Shown here in pieces: positions 35,101 to 46,389 of a stretch of 64,000 nucleotides of DNA. Positions within the stretch are counted from its first letter, which is position 1; every line of letters starts with the position of its first letter. The translations under genes were made by a program, and so were the position numbers. The notes under the pieces were generated by a model that saw only the letters and a list, made by a program, of their open reading frames with translations, made no database searches and was not told the origin of the DNA. Source of the DNA: Batillaria attramentaria (lineage: Eukaryota; Mollusca; Gastropoda; Batillariidae); contig JACVVK020000373.1 in the NCBI GenBank assembly GCA_018292915.2, positions 97,501-161,500 of the forward strand. Reading direction: 5' to 3'.

Positions 35101-36422
35101 GAGGTTGTGGTCTGTTTTTACAAACGCGTACAATAAGCCTATATAACTCATTCTCTCTTTTCAGTGCTTTATAAACTACGAACATTTTTTGTTGCTACAC
35201 TGAAGACTGAGCATGTCATTCGTGCACATGTATACATGATCACTATTATAATTCTAGAACTAGTAAAAGTATAATCAAATAATTCAGCCTGTCCAGTGGT
35301 GCTTCACTCACCACTGGGATCCTTTATTCTGATGACAAAATAACGACTGGAGTCCATCACTGGCTCCACAGCAATACTAGGATACTCCTCCACTGGGCAC
35401 TGAGCAAACAGTTCACCTAAGACAAGCAGAGGAAACGTTTACAGATGAAAGTATAACTGTCTGAAATTATTCACTGAAAAGAAAAGAAAAAACGAAACAA
35501 ACTGTTTTGGCTGTGCAGTCTAACATAAGCACACCACTTCACAGAGCAAGAGACTTGTTAACATTGCAAGACAGGGTAAAGCACAGGCAGTCATCTCTTT
35601 CCAGCTTCTAAAATGCTGATGACTTTCAGTTGAAATGCAAAGCAGTGTAACAGATAACATCACCAGTGCTTGTGCAAAACAGCTGTTTGTTTTTTTTTTG
35701 GTTTGTTTGTTTTGTTTTTTCAGCCAAAGGTGACTTAGAGTTTATAAAATGCTGATGTCCTGATGACTTAAAGTAAAGATGAAGTAGTTCAGTACCTGTT
35801 GCTTTCTCCTCTAGCTTTATGAAGAGCTCCTTATTAACAGCCACAACTCTGAGTCGCCCTGTCCAGTCTGGGGCATCCAGTTTCCATTCTGATGCCCTAA
35901 TTGAATGTTAAAAAAAAATCAACACTTGAAGAAATAATTAAGACTATAAATATTCACTAATATTCATTTAAAAATAAATAAGTAAACAAAAGGACGAGCA
36001 GTGGGTGAGGGAATGAAGAGACCGTGGGTAGGTGGGTGTTACTATGTAAACAACTCGCTAAAACAAACTCTCTTTCACTAGGAAAGACTATCTGCCACCA
36101 ATAACCTTGCCTCTATCCCTTTCCGGTTACAATTTAACGAATACTGTTGGCAAAACATCACTGACGGTTGCCATAGGTTAGTTGTTGTTCCTAACGTTTT
36201 CGCAACAAACGCACACCCACTTTTCTGGAAGTGAAAATGCCGGCATAGATTAGCCGTTAATTACGTATGTCCTTCTTGATTTCTGTCGGAAAAAAGACAG
36301 AAGTGCATTTAAATGGTAAACAGCGTTTACCTGTATCCTCTATTGGACGGTCTAGGAGGTATTTTATAAACAAACACCTCATTTTTTACACACAACACGG
36401 ATTCGTAACCACTGTCGGCCAT
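32151..36422 (-). CDS. NECAP1: NECAP endocytosis-associated protein, complete, 7 exons
   Basis: Exons: 36331-36422, 35796-35896, 35312-35416, 34909-34990, 33890-33998, 33204-33538 and 32151-32199. Total 873 bp, 290 aa plus stop, all phases consistent with GT..AG borders. Residues 1 to about 160 form the NECAP PHear-like domain (starts [60 protein letters not shown]). Residues 164-274 are a Pro/Gly/Ser-rich tail with a WGDF motif, and the last four residues are WVQF. In the family the domain binds FxDxF-type peptides of accessory proteins, and the two WxxF motifs bind the alpha-ear of AP-2, controlling clathrin-mediated endocytosis. Length is close to vertebrate NECAP1/2 (about 265-275 aa). 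Whether it is orthologous to NECAP1 or NECAP2 cannot be told; invertebrates usually have one. Confidence 0.97.
32640..32730. repeat. diverged repeat with GGGTCC motifs
   Basis: agggtcc occurs three times in about 60 bases here. A similar AGGGTC-rich stretch is at 40740-40830. The family was not recognised. Confidence 0.35.
33204..33538 (-). CDS. NECAP1: NECAP exon 6 (proline-rich tail)
   Basis: Starts [20 protein letters not shown], then Pro/Ser/Gly-rich, with VDLLFDLDP and the AP-2 ear-binding WGDF. Phase 0 in, 2 out. Confidence 0.95.
33890..33998 (-). CDS. NECAP1: NECAP exon 5
   Basis: Encodes [20 protein letters not shown] and [16 protein letters not shown], the end of the folded domain. 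Donor GGG|gtcagt, phase 0. Confidence 0.95.
34274..34773 (+). mobile_element. tRNA-derived SINE, family B, with 16-bp target duplication
   Basis: Full-length copy in a NECAP intron. A tRNA-like head (A-box region tagtgtagtggttagca, B box GGTTCGAGTCC at about 34329) is followed by a body of about 400 bp and a poly(A) tail. The direct repeat aaggaagaatgaggaa is at 34258-34273 and 34774-34789, without mismatch, indicating a recent insertion. Confidence 0.93.
34909..34990 (-). CDS. NECAP1: NECAP exon 4
   Basis: Encodes [20 protein letters not shown] and VSLQDHFK. Phase 1 in, 2 out. Confidence 0.96.
35312..35416 (-). CDS. NECAP1: NECAP exon 3
   Basis: Encodes [20 protein letters not shown] and [15 protein letters not shown]. 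Phase 1 at both ends; donor AGTG|gtgagt. Confidence 0.96.
35796..35896 (-). CDS. NECAP1: NECAP exon 2
   Basis: Encodes [20 protein letters not shown] and [13 protein letters not shown]. Phase 2 in, 1 out. Confidence 0.96.
36331..36422 (-). CDS. NECAP1: NECAP exon 1
   Basis: Residues 1-30 plus two bases; ATG at 36422. Ends [11 protein letters not shown]; donor GATACAG|gtaaac. Confidence 0.96.
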
Positions 36423-36929
36423 GCTGGCTAAAGGTTTATAAAAATTGGGAATCACGCTGAGCCCAGAAATATAATTTACACAAGTAAAGAACTTCATCCA
36501 TTAATATCTGAAATAAAGTTGTAATAGTAAGTTTCTTTATTTACAGAGAAGAGAATGTTTAATTTTGACGTTATATTTACACTGATTAAATATACTGGAG
36601 GGTATAGTATAGTAGTAAATTTATGACCGGAGCAGGGGAGGTAAGTGCCAAAATAACTTCAATGTTTCCGGAGTTTCCCAGTCATTGATTCGTGATTCAT
36701 TGTAGAAGCAAGACCTTGAAATCAGTGGCTCCAGTCAATACCTTATCACCTTTTATACGCTTGAAAGGGTTTATTGTTGCGGTATGTTGTCACTCTACTT
36801 TAACGGACATTTAAAATGAGCATTGTTCGTGTCTTGAACTTGTAACATCATTCGCAGCAACATCATTCGCAGCGACGGCTACACTTTTGTTTCGTTACAA
36901 ACTTGTTAATGAGTGGTAGTGTTGACTGA
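36423..36929. promoter_or_regulatory. 507-bp head-to-head promoter region (NECAP / death-domain gene)
   Basis: Separates the NECAP ATG (minus, 36422) from the first ATG of the death-domain gene (plus, 36930). No TATA box is evident. The short divergent spacing suggests a shared or bidirectional promoter; this rests on the 5' exon of the plus gene being correct. Confidence 0.45.
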
Positions 36930-39900
36930 ATGAGTGTTGTAGAGGCAAAGTGCATCGTGCTGCCTCACATTGATGACTTTCAGGTGAATCCGAGTTTTGT
37001 CAGTCTTCAATTTGTGACGGTAGGTCGGGCTGTTATTATGAAATGTGTGCATCTTTTGGGGTACTGTTTTTTACCGCAAAGGCCCACAAAGCCCCGCAAA
37101 GGCCAGGAAAGCCCCGCAAAGGCCAACAAACTACCCACAAACGGACGCTGATTGGTTGAAAACGTGCTAGTAAGCATTTTTGAGAACAACTAACACTAGA
37201 CCACAACGACGAGAAGGCGCTGCGAGAGGCCCTGGGACGAGTGTTTCCAGGAGCCTGTAGGATGACGTGCACACGTCATGCGAAACAAAACTTGAACGCC
37301 CTCTTGGCTGACAAGGTGGGCCTCCCAAAGAGGGAGAGGAAGAAGACTGTTGATGATATCTTTGGAAAGGACGGAGTGTTGGTGACAGAGAAGGACAATA
37401 CCTTGATTTCAGATATGCTGCTGCACATTGCAGACAACTGCGACAACGAGCACATGACCAGGCACATCAGGAGACTGGCCCCCATGATGGCAGAAAATGC
37501 CAAAGCATTGCAGTGTCCCGGTCTACAGGTCGAAAGTGCCTTGTGGACCAACAACAATTGCGAGAGTTACAATCACGTCCTCAAACAAGCAACCGGCTGG
37601 AAAACGTTGAAGCTAGCCGACCTTATTCAGCAGCTGTTCACTGTGGTTGAAGCGCAGTATCGCAAAATCTGACGCGCCTTTGTCGGGATCGGGAACTTTG
37701 AACTGTCAAGTCAATTCCTCAGGTTCAACATTCCCAGGGATGTGTACTACGCGAAAACAGCAAAACCTTCATTTCAAGAAGTTCCTTGCCACAGTCACTG
37801 ATGTTGACATAGCGAAAGTAGTTCAGTGAAAGAGACCTCGCGCTGACAAAACACAACCGAGAACTCCACAGAGATCTCGCGTGACGTAAAGCAGCTGTTT
37901 CGCGACAGTCATTGGGTGCCAGTAATCTGTAACTTTGGCCTACTTTGTTTTCACACAACCAGATTTGCAAATCACATTCACGCAAGATAAACATCAACAG
38001 TGCAGCGCGATATGGCGTGAGACTATAAAGGGGCTTTAGGGGGGTTTGCGGTAAAAAACAGTACCGCATCTTTTGCTGGGAGTTCATACATCTTCAGGAT
38101 GTTCAGTTAATTTTATCTTCAAGACATCGTTGTACTTGTAGTGTTTTAACGTGTGCTCTGTTGTAATTGAGATTATACAATTAAAAAATCGAAGTATTAG
38201 ATGACAATGTGACTTTCGGATTCTAACAGATATTAACAGAAAGACTGATTTCAGCCAATAACCAATTAGGCTCTTGTGTTTGTTGTTGTCTTTGACTGTT
38301 GTTTTTTCTTCTGAATCATATAATTTTGAATATTTTTCTTGTCTTGTTTTATGGTGTGAAGTGGTAATTTGATGTGGTTAGGGGCAGAGTAAGTGCCTTG
38401 GCTCTCAGAAGTTTTCTCGAACCTGCAAACTTCCTGACTGATAGCACTATTAACAGGTAACTTTGTATCTTTTCAAAGTATTTTCAGTAGCCTATAGTAT
38501 AGCCATGTTCTGTGATAAGATTTTTGCTATTGTTTACGTGTAAGTTCTTTTTTGTCATTCAGAAGCAGCAGTCTTCAACCAAGGCTGTCACAGAGGATCA
38601 AATTCTAATCAGACTTAGAGAGTTAGACATGCTGGCACACTACTGAAACAATATCACAGAAATCCGGCCATCCGCAGAGATGAACATGTCCCTGGCACTT
38701 TGACATGGCAGAACGCAGAGGACCACCATGGGAAGGCACAGGTTGGTTTGTTACTGGTAGGTAGTTATCAGTGCAAGCAATTAGCATGTCTGCTTTTCAG
38801 ACGTGCACTTCTGGCTCTGCCACTTCTTCATTAAATGCGACAAACTTTTCCTCCTTTTTAAGCTGCAAGTTTATGATTATGTGGAGGCTAATTCAAGCAG
38901 CATTAAAATATTTTATGGTTAATGATTACGAGTATGAGCTTGCAGCTGTTTTGTTTAAAATAACACTAATTGCATGTGAAAACAGATACAGTTCATATTT
39001 TTACTGTATATAATATGCAGGTGACCGCCCTCCAAGACCCCAATTTGTGGTACACACACCACGAGTTAGCGCAAGCGGAATCCGCGCAGAGAACATCACT
39101 GTCATGACCACTATGCCTACTCACGGCCATTTTATCGACGACAAGCACCCGACGACGTCGAGGACCAAGCCCTTCGAGATCCCCGGCCAATCGATGATGT
39201 CTCAGTCCATTTCAATGAAGATGGTACAGCTATGTTTGTCAGTGATCAGCACTAACCAGGGTCCATACAGGTCATGGAATTCTGGAAAAGTCATGGAATT
39301 TGGAAATAGCTTTTTCCAGGCCTGGAAAGTCATGAAATTATCTCAAGAGTCATGTAAAGTCATGGAATTTCAGAATTTTATGGAAGCCATTTTGAGCCCA
39401 ACAGTGAAACGGTCAGCTTGGTGATTACTCACTGGAATGATTGCCAAAAATACCAACAAACTGCCTTCCCATAAGGCTAATGACTTACTCTGAACATTGA
39501 TCTTGCTGACTGTGATAACTTGGATAAGCTCATAATTTCTACCCTCGCGTGTGTCAGTGTGAAAGAGGGGCGAGGAGAGTTGGCCTGGAAAAGTCATGAA
39601 TTTTGAGACTGTGAACCTGTATGGACCCGGAGTCTTACACACGTGGATTTATGGCAGCCACAGTCAAGCCTATGGTTGGGCATTGGGAAGCATTAGCTTG
39701 TTGAAAGGTGTGCTAGAGTCACCATAGGAGAAGGTTTTGTTACCTTCCTCTTGCAAAACACCATTGGTTTCTGGTGTCTTGCAAAAACGTATTTTGTATA
39801 CTGTTGGATGTGGATAAGGTGACTTGATTTGGTGATAGAAATGAACTCATTTGATTTCATTGATCTTCAGTAACTATTTTTATTGTTAGGATATTTTCAC

Positions 39901-41550
39901 CCTCGGTTTAACTAAGTTTGTTGGAAGTTGGATGATCAGATTCTCAAGCAAGATTGATGCAGTACATTTGAGTCCACTAAACAGTGGGGAGGGGGGGGGG
40001 GGTTGAAGTAACCTCATCATGTTTCTTGTAATAATAATGAAACATACTTATAACATAGTGCAAACAGTAAAGACAACAGAGTGGAACAAGAAAAGTGAAT
40101 AATGAATCAAGGGAACTGATTTTGTTGTGTTGGTTTCTTTCATTTTTTCTCAGAACTGGCTCGACACATTGAGGAAAAGTACTTGAGCTATGTGGCCAAT
40201 TCCTGCGGTGCTAATCCCAACTGGAGGAGACTAGGTGAGAACGCGACTTGAGTGTCCTCCATTTCCAGTTTGGTTGTTGTTTTTTCTGATGACAGCTCAC
40301 AGTGTTCCATATTATGCACATATGTGCACTGTTTACGCATAGATTTCAGAATCTGACGCAGAGATTTGGGGGCTGTATGTCAGTGTGGCGCATGGTTTTT
40401 AAGACTTGAATACCGAAAGTAAAACGGACAGGAAGCGTGGAATGCGGCCCTGTCCTGCAGTCCCAAACCACATGGACCTCCATAGCTTCATCTTACCATC
40501 ATCATCACGCATAATAAAAATTGCCCCAGCTTCTGAGCCCTCCGTGGATTCCACCCCTTTACCAGGGAGAAACACCACTGGAGCCGGCAAAGAGTTGTGG
40601 CAGAAAACAAGGACAAAACAGGACATCCCAGATGGTCACTGGAATTGAGAGAATTATGTGCCTTTCTGCTGGGTTTTCTGATTCATAAAGCATGTGTCAT
40701 CTCCGGCAATCGTGTAAACAGTGGGACCGGTCGAACCAGGATTTTCATACTTGGGTCTGACCCTTTGATTTTACAAAATGACCCTCTGAATTTGACAGAG
40801 AGGGTCAAAGTGACCCTCAGTTTTCAAAGCTGTTAGGAACAGTGACTCAGTTCTAATGCCTCAACTGCAGTTGTGCCTGGGGCTGCCGTGCCTCAACACT
40901 GCCCATGCCTTTTGTCTGCCCGCATGAAACTGGAGTAAACCGACTACAAGCAAACAAACCTCTCTAGCAAGCTTCTTTAAAGACGCGCACACACTTGACA
41001 TTTCAATTTATTAGTGTATTTAATGAAAAGTGGATGGAGAATTTGGTGAGCTGTGGGCGATGCGTGGCTGAACCTTTTAATTTTTATCAAAGCATCCTGT
41101 CACAAATGTGTTAAAAACTGCAAATGTGCGAGAGAATGCTTGTGATTCACATGAGCGTACATGTTGGGTTCAGTTCGCTGCGCTTTGAGCCGATTCATGA
41201 AATTGGGTGAAGCGCTTATAAAATACTCAGTTATTATTATTATTATGGACGATTCACTTTCCTGTGCCTTTAGCACCCTGAAGCTGCGTTTGCTTTGATC
41301 TTAGTGAAGTCTAGTTTACTCTTTTGCTCTGTTTGCAGCTCGGAAGCTCAATCTTGATCAGCCCACAGTCGACAGGCTACAAGACGAGAACTCGGAGAAT
41401 GTGCGTGAATTTGTTTTCAAACTTATGCTGTGTTGGAAGAGACGCAATCCCAGGTCCACAGTGGGCAGCCTTGTGCATGTACTCTGTCAAGCCCGCATGA
41501 GTGATGCTGCCATGGAACTACGGAAATATTTTAGGTCTGTACATGACTGA
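36930..41550 (+). CDS. death-domain adaptor, FADD-like C-terminus (5 exons, two frame breaks)
   Basis: Exons: 36930-36983, 38563-38741, 39021-39223, 40154-40234 and 41339-41550, total 729 bp, a multiple of three, with GT..AG borders in matching phases. The last two exons encode a death domain: ELARHIEEKYLSYVANSCGA, then NPNWRRLARKLNLDQPTVDR, then NVREFVFKLMLCWKRRNPRS, then TVGSLVHVLCQARMSDAAME. This matches FADD death domains closely (NWRRLAR.L.., STV..LV..L...M). Exons 2 and 3 are open only if the frame shifts by -1 near 38643 and back by +1 near 39100. Otherwise four stop codons interrupt. Causes could be base errors in the assembly, a decaying gene, or a wrong 5' model. Death-domain adaptors (FADD, IMD) act in the cytosol by homotypic contacts with receptors or kinases. 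No death-effector domain is visible, so an IMD-like adaptor is as likely as true FADD. Confidence 0.65.
37059..38065 (+). mobile_element. Mutator-like (MULE) element with 10-bp target duplication
   Basis: 1007 bp. Inverted ends share GTACTGTTTTTTACCGCAAA (37061-37080 and inverted 38046-38064), followed by GGCCCACAAAGCCCC-type repeats. Flanking gcatcttttg is perfect at 37049-37058 and 38066-38075; 9-11 bp duplications are typical of MULEs. It carries the C-terminal part of a transposase (37241-37672). It lies in intron 1 of the death-domain gene. Confidence 0.88.
37241..37672 (+). pseudogene. MULE transposase fragment
   Basis: 143-codon ORF starting MFPGACRMTCTRHAKQNLNA. Its end has LWTNNNCESYNHVLKQATGW, resembling the TNN..ES segment around the third catalytic acidic residue of MULE-family DDE transposases. 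Similarity continues past the stop in other frames (for example LSSQFLRFNIPRD), so the gene is truncated at the 5' end and frame-shifted. Non-autonomous. Confidence 0.7.
38563..39223 (+). pseudogene. frame-broken exons 2 and 3 of the death-domain gene
   Basis: Frame 1 of exon 2 reads TEDQILIRLRELDMLAHY and meets TGA at 38644. One extra base there would continue as LKQYHRNPAIRRDEHVPGTL and run open across the intron to LQDPNLWYTHHELAQAESAQ. It stops again just after RTSLS near 39105, where the original frame resumes as HDHYAYSRPFYRRQAPDDVE up to the donor. The two shifts cancel. Confidence 0.55.
39257..39630. mobile_element. MITE with CAGGGTCCATACAGGT ends
   Basis: Left end CAGGGTCCATACAGGT, right end the inverse of ACCTGTATGGACCC. 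The interior repeats gaaaagtcatg(g)aatt several times. Only 33 bp after the donor of exon 3 of the death-domain gene. No clear target duplication. Confidence 0.7.
40154..40234 (+). CDS. death-domain exon 4
   Basis: Helices 1-2 of the death domain, ELARHIEEKYLSYVANSCGA and NPNWRRL. Acceptor ttttctcag, donor CTAG|gtgaga, phase 1 at both ends. Confidence 0.85.
40425..40625 (+). mobile_element. SINE family B, 5'-truncated
   Basis: Matches the second half of 34274-34773 (gacaggaagcgtggaatgcg to ggagccggcaaagagttg) and ends A-rich. In intron 4 of the death-domain gene. Confidence 0.85.
41339..41550 (+). CDS. death-domain exon 5 (terminal)
   Basis: ARKLNLDQPTVDRLQDENSE to KYFRSVHD and TGA at 41548-41550. 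Helices 3-6 of the death domain, acceptor tttgcag. The coding sequence ends about 8 residues after the last helix, as in FADD. Confidence 0.88.
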
Positions 41551-42033
41551 GGTGTGATACGCAGCGCAGACTTCCCTGCCGCAAAGTATGCAGTCGCGCC
41601 TTTCCTCTGTGTTTTACTTCAGTGCAAATGATGAAACAGTGTGATGTGATCTTGGTGATTCGGAGTCGACATGCTTGTGTGTATGTACGTATGTTTGGTC
41701 CCTTTTTTTCCCCTCACGTACCATGTACGCAATTTTAAATGGTTCAGTTTTGAGCGCCATGTGGGCGACTTACGTGACTCGTCCATGTGAGAAGGGTTGT
41801 CGACAACTTCTTTAACAGCGGCTTCCATGTAGTGCTTCAGGCTTCAGACAGAGCAAGAGCATCATCACCAAGCACAATGTGCAGCCTACAGTAGAACCAG
41901 TGCCAAAAGAACATCTGCTTCTAAGGTGAAAATGGTGCCTCATGTCTTGGAGGAAACGACTGACTGATGTGCAGCACAAAAAGTCCTGCTGTCTTGTCCG
42001 CCAAGGCTGTAGTGCTGAGGACATCATTGCGAT

Positions 42034-42215
42034 GTGGTCTAGCAATCCTTTACTTGTTGGTCTGGCAATCAATCACTTTGTGACCTGGCAGTCAGTCACA
42101 TTGTGGTCAGGCAATTTGTCACTGTGCTGGCTGGCAGTCTGTCACTTGTTGGTCTGGCAATCACTTTGTGGTCTGGCAATCTGTCACATTCTGGTCTTGC
42201 AATCTGTCTGGACAG
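42034..42215. repeat. minisatellite, about 20-23-bp units
   Basis: About eight imperfect copies of tggtctggcaatctgtcact, starting roughly 480 bp after the stop of the death-domain gene. If its 3' UTR is long this would be transcribed. Confidence 0.8.
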
Positions 42216-42219
42216 AAAA

Positions 42220-43950
42220 CTGGCCCACTGTGGCTGGCTTTCTGCTGTGTCCATGTAGACAAACATTTGAAAGAGTTCCTGTGAGAGAAATCAAACTGAA
42301 ACTAGGCCTTACCCAGCAGATGCTGTGAAAATATTGTGACAAGATGGCAGAACTATATGGCCCACCTCTGCATGAATGCATACATGTGCATCCGATTCTT
42401 TGCTTGGTGCATTCAGTGGAAAGCGCTGCTAATTATTATGTGTATGCAATGTGTATACACATGATTTAGATTTGTCTGCATTTGAGAGTGCTTATTATAG
42501 GCGCATGTCATTTTGTACTTAATATTTAAGAAAGATAAATACATGATTTTAGGCTTTTGCATGTCTGCTTTGCTTATTTTAATCTGGAAACTTTCGAATC
42601 CTGCTTTTCATCTTTCCCTTTTAGCTAACTTTCAGACAACACTGTTGATACCAGTTTTTTCTTGTTTTTTTTTTTACATAAACTTTTATTTTTTAAAGCT
42701 GTTTAGGCACCAAAAAAAATTGTTTCTGGTAACATGGCTAAAAAAAAAAAGGGGTTGGTAGGTAGGGTTTTGTTTTTTTTAACACCCACACACACACCCC
42801 AGAACAAAGAAACAGGGTATTAATAACAAATGATCTTACCATATTTCATTCTAATCTTGGGTCCGCGATGGCGCACGACTTCCCAGACGACAGGCGCATG
42901 AAAACCGAAACTGGTTGTGCTTGTTTTTTTGTTTTGTTTTTTTCCCCAGCAGCCAACAAAAAGTTTTAGGGTGGGGGGGGGGAATAGGGTCGGTCGGGTT
43001 ACCAGAAACAATTTTTTTTTTTTTTTGCCTTACCTTTTATATGATCAGGTGACCGTTTCATTGACTTGATATGCATGATTTAATATCTGTCTGTCCTAAA
43101 AGGTCTCAGTGTCTTACTGATCATAGTTACGGGCAGTGCTGATTTACATCACTGACCACTTTCCTTTTGGTTTTTTAAAAGGGCATGAGGCAAGATTTTT
43201 TGGCCCAGATTGACCTGGACCGCTGAGAAAGTAGCTAAAACACATGGCTGCTACCTATTCAACACAGGGGCCAGTGACACATTTGTATGAAACAGACTAT
43301 AGCTACAGCTTATGGTCTGTCCTCTCAGTGCCTCGTAGTAAACTGAAATTTAGGGCCAGAAAAACAGTACAAGTCACATGTTTGCAACATCACACGTTTG
43401 CAGAGCTCTGTACGAAACATGTATATCTACAGGACAAACAACTCCCACTGTGTCAAAAACATGTACAGTCGAACACGCTTAAGTCAAATTCGCAGGGGAA
43501 ATGGATTTTTGTTCAACGTATCCGAAGTTTGACTTATCCGTGACGACGGATAAGGTCGAATTTCGATTCTAGCTTCGAGTTAAACGAGTTGCACCTTTTC
43601 ACCTCTGATTCGGTTTGGAATCTGAAATTATGGTTACTGTTTTGTTGACAGGTGACACATATATATATATATATATAAACTGGTATACATGTATGTCATT
43701 GTCTCTTGTCCGAGTTGTGGCGCGCACGCGTGTGTGTGTGTGTATGTATATGTGTGTGTGTATTTTCAGCGACAAATCACCAGTATGCCCAATAAACTTG
43801 TGCTGAGACTATTTCCATGGGTTTGATCATTTGCTTGTTTACCCAGTAATCATGTGTTAAGATTTTACGTCCTTATTTGTGTAAGATTAGTGGTAGTGGT
43901 GGTGAGAGAGAGAGAGAGCACTGCTGATAATCACGCCTAATCCTCCTCCT
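42220..43950. other. spacer, nothing coding recognised
   Basis: Contains T/A homopolymer runs, an (AT)n at 43660-43676 and a (GT)n-like stretch at 43731-43761. No gene or named repeat recognised. Confidence 0.5.
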
Positions 43951-44849
43951 TCCACTCTACAGCTGGGACTCGAGAGGCCTAATTAACTCTGCTGTGCAAC
44001 ATAACTACATGTCTTTAATGTTGAACAGGGATAAAAGTTACGCTTGCACGGTATGGGACCCACACTCTAAGCAACGGGGACTCCTATAAAAAGACAAGAC
44101 AGAACAGAAACGGCACAACACCAGCCCAAAAGATGTATGAGAAGGACAGAATCCTGCAACCCTTCAACCACCCCTACCTGACCCCACAGAGCAAAAAAAA
44201 AAAGCACCCAGGAGGACACAACAGACGCGCGCACAGGCGCCCTCAGAACACACACTGCAATACGATTGGACACCCAGCTTACGAGCAAATAGAAAGGGAT
44301 GACACCCACACATAACTGCACTTGCTCCCAACGCTCAGCTGGAAGCAGACACATCAACGACAACATGGCAACACCAAGTGACGAGTCCAACGCAATCAGC
44401 AACTCTCCAACCAAGTCTCCAACCAACCATGTTTCAAAGAGATATCAATTGATGACATCCAAGCCTCTCAAGTAAACAGGGAAAAATACCTTAAATGGCT
44501 ACAGCAGCAGGAGGAGGAAAAACCCAAAGAAACTACGGCTGCACAATGGGGCACGTGCCCTCGCCATCCAGCAGCGACATACTTATGGTCACCATACTAA
44601 ATGAAGTCGTGGCAACATCCCACAAGAGCCAACCCCAGCCTGGACCTTGTGCCACTAGCTTTCCCCCTCCACCAGAACCAACCAGCCAACTCCGTCAATT
44701 GACCAGGCTGCTGAAAAACATTGGCGAAGATTGAGCACGCTAATGGAAAACCGAAGGCGCAACGTATAGGCCACCCCCCTCCCCCTACGGCCTCAACCCC
44801 CCCCCCCCTTGCCCCCCTTCCACCCCCCCCCCCCCCATGGCAACCCCAG

Positions 44850-44899
<50 letters not shown>
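44850..44899. repeat. 50-base C homopolymer
   Basis: Uninterrupted run of 50 C. CATGGCAACCCCA occurs on both sides (44836-44848 and 44899-44911), preceded by shorter C runs from 44800. Exact length is unlikely to be reliable. Confidence 0.9.
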
Positions 44900-45305
44900 A
44901 TGGCAACCCCAAGTGACCAGTTCAACGAGTTCACTGCAACCAGCAACTCTCCATCCAAGTCTCCAACGAGTTTCAAAGAGATATCAGTTGATGACATCCC
45001 ATCCTCTCCAGCAACCAGGCAATAGTATTTCCATGGCTAAAGGAGCAGAATGAGGAAAGACCAAAGAATAAACGGCAATTAATGTCAACAAGACCCAACC
45101 CCAGCCTGGACCTTGTGCCGTTAGCCTCCCCCTCTACCAGAACCAACCAGCCAACTCTGTCAATTGACTAAGCCGCTAATAAAACATTGGCAAAGATTGA
45201 GCACACTAATGGAAAACCGAAGGAGATTATACACGCTCTTCTACGGCATAAACAACAGAAGTGCCACATGCTGCCGCTTTGCAGCTTTTGAGGTGTCCGT
45301 CAAAC

Positions 45306-45710
45306 CTCACGTCGACCCCCCGCTTCAAATTTGGAGGTACAAGAGAAAAGGTTGATGAGGACTACAGACAACTTCGCAAACATCTCCCAAAAGCTGTCCG
45401 AGCCGCAGAAGCAAGCCCCAGAGAGTCCCTAACGGAGATGATACAACAGAAAACCAAGGTCATAGACAATGCGATCGACCAGGGATTGGAAACCCTATCC
45501 TCTGGGGGTAAACAATGGTACGAAAGCAAACTCCAGGCCGTGACCATGTCACAAAAGACAAAGAAAATGAGGAGGATTGCCAGTACGAGTCACTACAGGA
45601 CCAGGCCGACAAACGAAGACCATCTCCAGACTGCCACCAACACCATCACAAGAAGCCACCACAGTAAAATACCATCGCTCTCTTGTTTCAGATGCTATAT
45701 TGTGTCCTAA
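45306..45710 (+). pseudogene. Lys/Arg-rich helical ORF remnant
   Basis: In one frame: VDEDYRQLRKHLPKAVRAAE, SLTEMIQQKTKVIDNAIDQG and LETLSSGGKQWYESKLQAVT. Charged, helical, no recognised domain. The stretch upstream (FAAFEVSVKPHVDP, then KFGGTREKV) is in a different frame and recurs, decayed, near 46100-46160. Confidence 0.4.
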
Positions 45711-46389
45711 GTGACTTATTCTAATGTACGAATCAACTAAGCATATTTAATGAAATGTTTTCCCCCAGCAATGTTTGTATGCCTAATAAATATATCGAGA
45801 CATTAAAAATTAAAAAAAAGATTAAGAAACTCCAGTACGACACAATGTCTGGAGAGATGACCACGCATCCAAAGCCACTCAAACAAAGCCAACGTGAAGC
45901 CAGTCATACCACTGCAAACGAGCACACACACAATGTATAGGCCACTCCCCTCCTCCCTCTACCAGAACCAACCAGCCAACTCTGTCAATTGACTAAGCCG
46001 CTAAAAAACACTGGCGAAGATTGAGCACGCTAATGGAAAACCGAAGGAGCTTATACACGCTTCAACGGCCTAAACAACAAAATTGCCACATGCCGCCACT
46101 TTGCAGCTTATGAGGTGTTCGTCAAACCTCACGTCACGTTCGGAGGTACAAGAGAAAAGGTTGAACCTCAACCACAACCAGTAGAAGCACATGTAGCAGG
46201 TACACTGTATACATAGCTAACTCGCTGGAACTGTCGGCCACACAAGAAGAAACGAAAGCGGCAGGAATCAGCCCAATCCGTGAAACCAAACCAAGACACG
46301 GGTTCCAACCCTGAAGGCGCAGCAACGCTATTCGATACCAAGTTAATTGCGAGCATACTCCAGCACCGACCACGCTCCCCCGAATCCCG

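Noticed and set aside
39021..39223. Continuous frame starting at ATG 38705 (MAERRGPPWEG) through exon 3
   Set aside because: It is open across exons 2-3 but joins the death-domain exon in the wrong phase and would stop after ten codons. It remains an alternative short product.
44721..45053. Proline-rich 110-codon frame
   Set aside because: Mostly the 50-base C tract; reading frame depends on homopolymer length.
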